From: a virus
Strand: one strand, 5' to 3'
IMG/VR virus record: IMGVR_UViG_3300028423_001245
Location: 1-30,891 of that record
DNA length: 30,891 nt
The notes under the pieces are model-generated. The model was not told where the DNA came from. It did not search any database and saw nothing but the letters and a program-made list of their open reading frames with translations. Every line of letters starts with the position of its first letter. Positions within the stretch are counted from its first letter, which is position 1. The translations under genes were made by a program, and so were the position numbers. Positions 1 to 5,310 of the stretch are shown in pieces.

Positions 1-144
1 ACTGAAAGCCAAATTAGTGACTTGAACTCCTACGTAGCTTCAAACACAGTCACAAATGTTGAATCAATCTCTCAAGCTAATTACGATAACTTAGTGAATC
101 AAGGAACTGTGGATGTAAATACTTTTTACATTATTGAAGGTTAA
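1..144 (+). CDS. C-terminal end of a phage structural (fibre-like) protein, partial
   Basis: The frame is open from base 1 to a TAA at 142-144 and gives the last 47 residues of a protein whose start lies outside the window. The end reads ISQANYDNLVNQG...FYIIEG. This has the same layout as the end of the gene at 29955-30464 ([13 protein letters not shown]...FYVIV). A Q-A-x-Y-D box followed by a hydrophobic strand at the very C-terminus is common in phage tail and fibre proteins. The next gene starts 5 bases after the stop, so the two are probably cotranscribed. A structural role is inferred from this ending and from the neighbouring fibre genes; the exact protein cannot be named. Confidence 0.7.
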   Translation, partial: TESQISDLNSYVASNTVTNVESISQANYDNLVNQGTVDVNTFYIIEG

Positions 145-149
145 TTTTT

Positions 150-590
150 ATGGCCGAAATTATTTTAAAAGGACTGACTGACGAAGAGCTAGAACTTGAG
201 TTAGGAAAAATTGAAGATAAAAGAATTGAAGGTCGTACAACAACTTCATTAAATATTAATGACTTATACCCAAAGTTTGTTGAAGTCCAACTCGGTCAGT
301 ACGACACTGTGGTAACAGAAGATGAATTTCAACAATATACGTTCAACGATTCAGTTTACGAAGCTGTAGAGTTACGGTACTCACCAGAAAACCCTTACCT
401 GGTTGTTGAAATTGACGGTGAGAAAAAAGTATTCTTTTACACCAAAGACGTGCTAAAATTTATTTATTGGAATAACCAAGCATTAATTTTTCGAGATGAC
501 AACGAAGAGTACGCAACTTTCGGCCCGTTTTTACTAATGAATGACAATAACGTAACATTTGGGTCTACAGAATTTGACTTTACAGACTAG
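150..590 (+). CDS. Hypothetical phage protein, 146 aa
   Basis: I do not recognise this family. The protein is acidic, lacks a signal peptide or membrane segment, and looks mostly beta-stranded after an N-terminal charged helix (LTDEELELELGKIEDKR). The ATG at 150 has GAAGG nine bases upstream, overlapping the end of the previous gene. The stop is eight bases before the following fibre gene. Its place between a fibre-like C-terminus and a tail-collar fibre gene suggests a small structural or fibre-associated protein, but nothing in the sequence proves that. Confidence 0.75.
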   Translation: MAEIILKGLTDEELELELGKIEDKRIEGRTTTSLNINDLYPKFVEVQLGQYDTVVTEDEFQQYTFNDSVYEAVELRYSPENPYLVVEIDGEKKVFFYTKDVLKFIYWNNQALIFRDDNEEYATFGPFLLMNDNNVTFGSTEFDFTD

Positions 591-598
591 GGGTACTT

Positions 599-1273
599 AT
601 GGCATTAAGTGACATTAAACAAATTTTAGGTACTAATAATCTTGATGAAGGTAGAATTAAGATTAACGACAGTTTTACAGCTATTAAAAACTACTTAGAA
701 AATTTAACGGCAGAACAAATTAGTAATTTACTTGTTAACGGAGAAATTAATTCTAACTACCTTGCAGGATTAACAGTTTCTGACATTTTAAATAGAGCTA
801 ACCATACAGGTACACAATCAGCTAGTACCATTAGCGACTTACCTTCTGAAATTGAAAATTTTATTGAAAATTCACTGGAAGCATCTACTTTAAACCAGTT
901 AAATATTGACGCTGGTAGTGTTGACAACTTCACTAAAGCTGCACTTTTAGACAGAACTAATCATACGGGTACGCAAACAGCGTCAACCATTAGTGATTTA
1001 CAAAGTGTGGTAAACACTTACATTCAAATGCTTGTTAATCAAGCTTATATTAATGCTTTAAATGTTAATGCTGAAACTTTAAATGGTAAATCTGACTCTG
1101 ATTATGTTCAAACTTCACAAAAAGGAGTAGAGAACGGTGTAGCTTCACTAGACCCTACTGGAAAAGTTCCGTTCGCACAAATCCCTCCGTTGTCTTTGAC
1201 TGGAGTTAGTGTTGTAAAAACAGAAACTGAAAGATTCCATACACAGCAGGAGAGACCAGAGACTACAATGTAA
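599..1273 (+). CDS. Tail fibre protein, N-terminal half of a frameshifted gene
   Basis: This half carries two copies of a fibre repeat (NHTGTQSASTISDL near residue 69 and NHTGTQTASTISDL near residue 122). A linker follows that recurs in other fibre genes here: NALNVNAETLNG, then LDPTGKVPFAQIPPLSL and VVKTETER. The paralogues at 18078 and 21493 continue straight on into the TGLTF-DG-WVEI segment. Here the frame instead runs off into about 14 unrelated residues and stops. The matching continuation lies in the next frame back from 1231 (see 1231-2349). ATG 599 follows an AGGGG ribosome binding site. Together the halves would encode about 583 residues, probably a tail fibre with a receptor-binding collar tip. 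Confidence 0.85.
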   Translation: MALSDIKQILGTNNLDEGRIKINDSFTAIKNYLENLTAEQISNLLVNGEINSNYLAGLTVSDILNRANHTGTQSASTISDLPSEIENFIENSLEASTLNQLNIDAGSVDNFTKAALLDRTNHTGTQTASTISDLQSVVNTYIQMLVNQAYINALNVNAETLNGKSDSDYVQTSQKGVENGVASLDPTGKVPFAQIPPLSLTGVSVVKTETERFHTQQERPETTM

Positions 1274-2349
1274 ACTTTACGGCAACAGATAGTGGTGCTT
1301 CTGACGGGGTAAGTTGTGACTTTAGCATAACTGTAAATGGTTCCCCAGTGTATACAGAAACAGTCCCTGATGGAACTTCTTCAACCATTTCTCAGAAGGT
1401 ATCTGTCACTAAAGGAGATGTAATTGACGTTACAATTGAGACGGCGGCCGAAGGTTCTATATCTGCACTCTCGATTACTTCAGATGATGGGCAAGAAAAA
1501 ACTTACATTTGGGATGGTTCTGAATGGATTGAATTAACTTCTTCTGCAGATGTTAAAAGTGTAAACGGCAAAATTGGAATTGTTGATTTAAATACAGATA
1601 ACATTGCTGAAGGAGATACTAACAAGTATTACTCTACAAGTCTTGCAAATTCTGATATTGACGCACGTGTAAATAAGGCTTTTGTAGATAATTTGAACGT
1701 TAATGCCGCTGAATTAGGTGGCGTTTCAGCATCTAATTACGTTAGAAGTGACATTAATGGCACAATTTCGAATGATTTAACTGTCGATGGTACACTTGAC
1801 GCTAACACCATTTCTGAAAATGGTAATCAATTACTACCAGCTGGTGTTATTGTAATGTGGAGTGGTTCCGTAAATAGCGTTCCTTCAGGTTGGACTCTAT
1901 GTGATGGTAATAATGGCACACCCAATCTTACAGATAGGTTCATTGTAGGTGCTGGAAATTCTTATAGCAGTGGAGATGCAGGAGGAAGTGGTACTTCTGG
2001 AGGTTCACCTCAAAACGTATCTACATCTTCAAACGGTGGCCACAACCACAGCGCCTCCATAGGTACAGGTGGTTCTCACTCTCATACGATTAACGTAGAT
2101 GATTATACTTTAAGTAACGAGCAAATGCCTCGTCACCGTCACTCTTACTTGCTTGGGCGTTCTTTTGGTGCTGACATCAACGCAAACACAGGGTTCCAAG
2201 GAAACTCGCTAAGTCACAAGCACGGCGCTAGTGCAAGTACGCATAACGGTCATAACCATTCAGTCAGTATTAACTTTGCTGCAGACCATACTCACACTAT
2301 TGATATACGCCCAGAATATTATGCACTTGCATACATTATGAAACTTTAA
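1231..2349 (+). CDS. Tail fibre protein, C-terminal half with tail-collar/HxH tip
   Basis: The frame is open from 1231, but its first ATG is at 1348 and has no convincing ribosome binding site, so this is read as the continuation of 599-1273. It begins with a beta-rich domain (IPYTAGETRDYNVNF onward) not seen in the paralogues. It then rejoins the shared linker (KTYIWDGSEWIEL, VKSVNGKIGIVDLNTDNI, NKYY, VDNLNVNAAELGG). The end is a phage tail-collar type domain starting AGVIVMWSGSVNSVPSGWTL and CDGNNGTPNLTDRFIVGAG. It holds six His-x-His pairs (HNH, HSH, HRH, HKH, HNH, HTH), as in short tail fibre tips where such pairs bind metal. By family knowledge this tip contacts the host receptor. Adding one A in the AAA at 1230-1232 fuses both halves. 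Confidence 0.85.
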   Translation, partial: KIPYTAGETRDYNVNFTATDSGASDGVSCDFSITVNGSPVYTETVPDGTSSTISQKVSVTKGDVIDVTIETAAEGSISALSITSDDGQEKTYIWDGSEWIELTSSADVKSVNGKIGIVDLNTDNIAEGDTNKYYSTSLANSDIDARVNKAFVDNLNVNAAELGGVSASNYVRSDINGTISNDLTVDGTLDANTISENGNQLLPAGVIVMWSGSVNSVPSGWTLCDGNNGTPNLTDRFIVGAGNSYSSGDAGGSGTSGGSPQNVSTSSNGGHNHSASIGTGGSHSHTINVDDYTLSNEQMPRHRHSYLLGRSFGADINANTGFQGNSLSHKHGASASTHNGHNHSVSINFAADHTHTIDIRPEYYALAYIMKL

Positions 2350-2358
2350 GGGGTAAAA

Positions 2359-2859
2359 ATGATTTTTACTTATTTAAACAAAGATAATACTCTTATCATG
2401 GAAGATTTTTCAGGCGAAGTTAATTTAACTACCGTACCTGACGAAATTCATGCCATACAAGGACGAGAAGGTTCAAAAATTGAAATTGAGTACAAAGACG
2501 AAAGGCACAACAAAATCCTTTCGGGTCCAGAAGCTAAAGAATTTTTAGAACCCATCTACAAAGAAGCACAAGCAAAAAAAGCAGAAGTTGAAGACCAAGA
2601 ACAACAATGGTTAAACTCATGGGAAAAACTAAGGCAAGACAGAGACTTAGCAATCTACAACATCATGTGGGTTGTAGAAAGACACAACACAGAAAAAGAC
2701 TTAGGGAAAGAAACAACCCTAAGCCACGAAGACTACATTGGTGTACTAGAATACATTCAAGAATTAAGAGACTTACCTAGTAAATACAGTAAGTTTGAAC
2801 CTAGAAGAGTTCAATTACCTGATATTAATAAATTTGTTTCTTCCAGCGCGAAAATTTAA
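2359..2859 (+). CDS. Tail fibre assembly chaperone-like protein
   Basis: The protein has 166 residues. Residues 91-140 (LRQDRDLAIYNIMWVVERHN, ending LEYIQELRDLP) follow the pattern of the tail assembly chaperone domain: R-x-x-R-D, a W in the middle, and a closing Y-x-Q-x-L-R-D-[LI]-P. The shorter gene at 27634-27870 shows that pattern more clearly. The N-terminal 60 residues look like a small beta domain and residues 58-90 like a charged helix. Chaperones of this kind usually sit directly after the fibre gene they serve, which is the case here (9 bases after the collar fibre). An AAGGGG site precedes ATG 2359. Its stop overlaps the stop of the minus-strand gene that follows. The assignment rests on the short motif and on position. 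Confidence 0.6.
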   Translation: MIFTYLNKDNTLIMEDFSGEVNLTTVPDEIHAIQGREGSKIEIEYKDERHNKILSGPEAKEFLEPIYKEAQAKKAEVEDQEQQWLNSWEKLRQDRDLAIYNIMWVVERHNTEKDLGKETTLSHEDYIGVLEYIQELRDLPSKYSKFEPRRVQLPDINKFVSSSAKI

Positions 2860-3386
2860 AACCACCAAGGAACAACAGTTTTCCAATTAGCAATGTGAGA
2901 CTTACCATCCCGGTAGAACGCACGATAAGCGTCTACCGGGTTTTCCATATGGTACTCCTCAGGCATAGCCAAAGGCAGCTTTGTTCTACCAACACCACGA
3001 ATATTTTCCGGCAAATTAGAAAGTTTAGCAATCACACTTTGACTCTTATGAACTTTATCATAACGAACAGAATACTCACGACATAAATGTACACTCATCT
3101 CATGAAGCCAAACGTAATTACCTACAGACTCACGCACCCAAACTGCAGACGGATGGTTAACATGAGCAGCCTCATAAATACCTTCCGTACCACATAACAC
3201 GTAAACCGTTTTACTACGTGATTTACCTGTAGTTGTAACATAATTAACTTTTTCAGGAGTACCATCTAACACACGATGAGCAGTAGAAAGAAGCTGAGCG
3301 TACTCAACAATCATCTTAACGACATGCTTATCATTATGGTACTGCGCGGATAATTTAGGACTTTCATCAAGCATAAAAATGTTCAT
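2856..3386 (-). CDS. Conserved phage protein of unknown function (DKHVVKM family)
   Basis: This 176-residue protein belongs to a family I recognise from many tailed phages. It opens NIFMLDESPKLSAQYHNDKH and continues VVKMIVEYAQLLSTAHRVLDG, then NHPSAVWVRES-NY-WL, an E-Y-x-x-R-Y-x-K-V-H-K-S segment, and near the end AMPEEY, AYRAFYRDGKSHIANWK and PWWF. Conserved His, Asp, Arg and Trp residues suggest an enzyme or nucleic-acid-binding protein. I know of no proven activity. It is soluble, with no membrane segment. It is the last gene of a four-gene minus-strand block, and its start codon lies inside a hairpin (3381-3409). Its stop overlaps the plus-strand stop at 2857-2859. Confidence 0.85.
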   Translation of the reverse strand: MNIFMLDESPKLSAQYHNDKHVVKMIVEYAQLLSTAHRVLDGTPEKVNYVTTTGKSRSKTVYVLCGTEGIYEAAHVNHPSAVWVRESVGNYVWLHEMSVHLCREYSVRYDKVHKSQSVIAKLSNLPENIRGVGRTKLPLAMPEEYHMENPVDAYRAFYRDGKSHIANWKTVVPWWF

Positions 3387-3409
3387 GAGGTAAACACTAC
3401 CCCATGAAC
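3381..3409 (-). promoter_or_regulatory. Hairpin covering the start codon of the 2856-3386 gene
   Basis: GTTCATG at 3381-3387 pairs with CATGAAC at 3403-3409. After one mismatch, GGTA (3389-3392) pairs with TACC (3398-3401) around a five-base loop. On the minus-strand mRNA the gene's AUG sits in the 3' arm and the G-rich stretch that should serve as ribosome binding site lies in the stem and loop. It could control translation, or be a weak terminator for the genes upstream. No U-run follows immediately. Confidence 0.5.
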
Positions 3410-3430
3410 ACTTTGTATGTCAACACACGA

Positions 3431-3802
3431 TTAAGACTCTTTCATCATTGAAAGTTTTGATTTCAACTGAAAATTTTCCTCATTAAGAACACGAACAGTC
3501 TCTTTAAGCTCCTGCATTTCTTTCTCAAGCATGGCAATTTTTAACTCAAGGTTATACTTCAAATCCCTCAACTCCTCAGCTTTTTCATCCTTAGCTTCAA
3601 GTTTCTTTTCTAACTCTCTATTCTCATCAAGGACGTTACCTAACTGATTTTCAAGAGACTGAAAACCAATTACGTCTAAAGAAGTATCATTTTTACTTTT
3701 AGCGATTTTAAAAGAAACGTAATGCGACGTAACACCAACAACAATGCTAACAACCGCAGGTACAATAATGTTTAAGTAAGAACCAAAAATTTCGGCCATC
3801 AT
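3431..3802 (-). CDS. Membrane-anchored coiled-coil protein, spanin- or holin-like
   Basis: The 123-residue protein has one clear membrane segment at about residues 10-32 (IIVPAVVSIVVGVTSHYVSF). A long, heptad-rich charged coiled coil fills residues 47-118 (LENQLGNVLDENRELEKKLE and similar). This type II membrane plus coiled-coil layout is that of phage inner-membrane spanins. It also fits small structural membrane proteins, and no lysin or outer spanin is visible nearby. AAGGAG precedes two consecutive ATG codons; either could be used. The first ATG overlaps the stop of the upstream gene as TAATG, which suggests translational coupling. The lysis role is inference only. Confidence 0.7.
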   Translation of the reverse strand: MMAEIFGSYLNIIVPAVVSIVVGVTSHYVSFKIAKSKNDTSLDVIGFQSLENQLGNVLDENRELEKKLEAKDEKAEELRDLKYNLELKIAMLEKEMQELKETVRVLNEENFQLKSKLSMMKES

Positions 3803-4017
3803 TACTCTCCTTGTTGGAAAGTACAGAAAGAAGAAACCACCTCATTTCCGTAGTCAGAATCTTGTTTATCAATAAGCTGCCAACCATTCAAAGCAAAATC
3901 TTGAATAATTTCGTCAAAATTATTGTAGACTCTGTTATAATCAAAGCCTACAGTTTCCTTATATGGACGCACCAAAGCTCCAAAGCGTGCGTAATAAAGT
4001 TCAAGAGTTATTTTCAT
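3802..4017 (-). CDS. Small hypothetical protein, 71 aa
   Basis: A soluble 71-residue protein with a central helix (NNFDEIIQDFALNGWQLID) followed by beta strands. The L-N-G-W-Q-L-I step faintly recalls DUF4177-like small proteins, but this is too weak to name it. It begins with ATG overlapping the previous gene's stop (TAATG) and ends in the same way into the next gene. It is therefore the middle member of a translationally coupled trio on the minus strand. Confidence 0.7.
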   Translation of the reverse strand: MKITLELYYARFGALVRPYKETVGFDYNRVYNNFDEIIQDFALNGWQLIDKQDSDYGNEVVSSFCTFQQGE

Positions 4018-4253
4018 TAGTAATGTTCTTCAACAAACTTAAGTTTAAGTTCATTCCCTTCAGTGTCCGTCAAGTTAAAGAAAGGATGCATGATAGAGTC
4101 TAAAGTGAGTTTGTACTTTTGTGAGATGTCTTCAACCATTCTTTCAGGGTTAAATTCGTAAAGCCCGTAAGCAAAATGAGATGTTAATTCAAGTTCAATG
4201 TTTACTCTGTCTTGTTCATTAATTTGGCTTTCTGCAACAACGATTTTTTTCAT
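4017..4253 (-). CDS. Small hypothetical protein, first gene of the minus-strand block
   Basis: The 78-residue protein starts MKKIVVAESQINEQDRVNIE. I chose ATG 4253 because GGAG lies seven bases upstream; the frame continues seven codons further to an ATG at 4274 that has no such site and would start at or before the predicted transcript start. The protein is soluble and acidic, of unknown family. It is the first gene read from the minus-strand promoter at 4277-4305, with a leader of only about 17 bases. Its position next to a divergent control region suggests an early or regulatory gene, but the sequence shows no DNA-binding motif I can identify. Confidence 0.7.
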   Translation of the reverse strand: MKKIVVAESQINEQDRVNIELELTSHFAYGLYEFNPERMVEDISQKYKLTLDSIMHPFFNLTDTEGNELKLKFVEEHY

Positions 4254-4276
4254 TCTTGACTCCAATCTCACCACAT

Positions 4277-4305
4277 ATTTTAGCGGTAAACGTCGATTAT
4301 TTCAA
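4277..4305 (-). promoter_or_regulatory. Sigma70-like promoter for the minus-strand genes
   Basis: On the minus strand, TTGAAA (4305-4300) and TAAAAT (4282-4277) are separated by 17 bases. Each hexamer matches the consensus at five of six positions. Transcription would start near 4270, about 17 bases before ATG 4253. Confidence 0.7.
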
Positions 4306-4324
4306 TTGTACTAAATTAATTTAC

Positions 4325-4397
4325 TAAAACGTTTTATGAAAAATATTTCCGAGGTTTATGAAAAATTTTTCATAGAAACCACACCTTAAAAACGTTT
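4325..4397. promoter_or_regulatory. Palindromic operator-like boxes in the divergent control region
   Basis: Three elements lie between the divergent promoters. The first is a 12-bp palindrome TAAAACGTTTTA at 4325-4336. The second is an 18-bp perfect palindrome TATGAAAAATTTTTCATA at 4357-4374. A near copy of part of it, TTTATGAAAAATATTTCC, begins at 4333; the matching stretch of the second box begins at 4355, so the two repeat starts are 22 bp apart, about two helix turns. The third element is AAACGTTT at 4390-4397. The arrangement suits binding by a dimeric regulator, or origin iterons. No regulator gene is recognised nearby. Confidence 0.55.
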
Positions 4398-4427
4398 GTT
4401 TTTTCGCGCCTCACAAAAAACTTTGCT

Positions 4428-4436
4428 TGTGGATAA
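4428..4436 (-). other. Perfect DnaA-box sequence
   Basis: TGTGGATAA on the plus strand is TTATCCACA on the minus strand, an exact match to the strong DnaA-box consensus TTATNCACA. It lies in the only long non-coding stretch, beside AT-rich DNA and just ahead of the polymerase operon, so a host-DnaA-assisted replication origin is possible. One isolated box does not prove it. Confidence 0.4.
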
Positions 4437-4498
4437 CTTCCCAGAATAGATAAGGTTAGAATATATAAATAACAAGTGGGTTCAAAACAGGATGTTGT

Positions 4499-4527
4499 TT
4501 GAAAAAACCGGTTAAAAAGAGTATATT
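4499..4527 (+). promoter_or_regulatory. Sigma70-like promoter for the polymerase operon
   Basis: TTGAAA (4499-4504) and TATATT (4522-4527) are 17 bases apart, each matching the consensus at five of six positions. The predicted start of transcription, near 4534, coincides with the ATG of the first gene. No Shine-Dalgarno sequence lies at a usable distance, so the transcript may be leaderless. Confidence 0.65.
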
Positions 4528-4533
4528 TTTATT

Positions 4534-4929
4534 ATGAAGCTACTCGCAATACCAAACCAAAACAAAAATATTGAAAACGTTAAGTTAGCAAAACAAGTTA
4601 TTGATGCGTTAAAGCCTGAAGTTATTATAACGGATGGCATTTTTTCTTGGACACATGCAATGGCGCTTGCAAGTTTAGAGTTTAATGTTAAACTTCATGT
4701 TGCTCAACCTTGGAAGAAGGATTTAGAGCCGGAAATTTATAAGAAAGCTTCGTCGGTAAGTGTTTTTGCTTCTTCTCCGCCGAATTTTTTTATGAATTCC
4801 ACTGAGTATATTAACTGGTTGCGTGAAAACGTTACGCATGGTAGTATGCTGGCTAATGAAAGCTCAAGGATGACTAAGTTTATTGTTAATAACTTAGAAA
4901 ATTTACATGTTTTTGAGCATGAAGGGTGA
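4534..4929 (+). CDS. Possible SLOG/Rossmann-type nucleotide-binding protein
   Basis: The 131-residue protein starts with a hydrophobic strand and has a Rossmann-like rhythm. One segment is IDALKPEVIITDGIFSWTHA followed by MALASLEFNVKLHV. Next come AQPWKKDLEPEIYKKA, a strand VSVFASS, and finally YINWLRENVTHGSMLANES. This order recalls the SLOG-type proteins of the YpsA/DUF1273 group, in which a G-containing loop and an A-x-x-A-x-x-x-G-I/V-x-V step are followed by a P and an R-N-x-x-M/L segment. The usual glycine-rich loop is not conserved here (TDGIFSW), so the resemblance is tentative. It is the first gene of the polymerase operon and probably lacks a leader. Confidence 0.6.
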   Translation: MKLLAIPNQNKNIENVKLAKQVIDALKPEVIITDGIFSWTHAMALASLEFNVKLHVAQPWKKDLEPEIYKKASSVSVFASSPPNFFMNSTEYINWLRENVTHGSMLANESSRMTKFIVNNLENLHVFEHEG

Positions 4930-4932
4930 TTT

Positions 4933-5307
4933 ATGAGGGAAACAGGTTATCATTCAAACGCTGAGTCTTTTGCTGAAGAGTTTATTGAGATGTTGCATCA
5001 TACTGATTCTAGTTTGCTTCACACTCATGGTCTTTCTGTTACTCTTGGTGAGTACAGCATTATTTTTTTCACGCTGGAAGAAAATGAGCATGGTAATGAC
5101 TCACTTATTCAACTTGCTAGAAACAGGATGGATTTATTTAAACCGGCTGTTGAAGCAACCAATTTTAAAGAGTTGTTAATTAGTACTCATGACATGCATG
5201 ACTGGTTGAGTCAGCGTGGTATTATGATTGGTATTGAAGCTGGAAGTTGGGTTGGTAAACTTAAACTTAAGTTGTTTAAATGGTTCCCGTTTTTGTTTGG
5301 AGTTTAA
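4933..5307 (+). CDS. Hypothetical protein, 124 aa
   Basis: I do not recognise this protein. It is a mixed alpha/beta protein rich in His in the first third (YHSNAESFAEEFIEMLHHTD, then LLHTHGLSVTLG). It ends in a basic, hydrophobic helix (GKLKLKLFKWFPFLFGV) that could touch a membrane or a protein partner. A GAAGGG site overlaps the stop of the upstream gene, and the start follows three bases after that stop. The DNA polymerase start is three bases beyond its own stop. Such packing implies co-expression with the polymerase; a role in replication is only a guess from position. Confidence 0.7.
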   Translation: MRETGYHSNAESFAEEFIEMLHHTDSSLLHTHGLSVTLGEYSIIFFTLEENEHGNDSLIQLARNRMDLFKPAVEATNFKELLISTHDMHDWLSQRGIMIGIEAGSWVGKLKLKLFKWFPFLFGV

Positions 5308-5310
5308 TTT

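Noticed and set aside
2856-3386. Naming the minus-strand gene a pyrimidine-dimer glycosylase (DenV type)
   Set aside because: The sequence does not resemble T4 endonuclease V, and I know of no proven activity for the DKHVVKM family.
3395-3423. TTGACA at 3423-3418 (minus strand) as a full promoter for the 2856-3386 gene
   Set aside because: The -35 is perfect but no acceptable -10 lies at 16-19 bases; the best candidate, TAGTGT, matches only half of the consensus.
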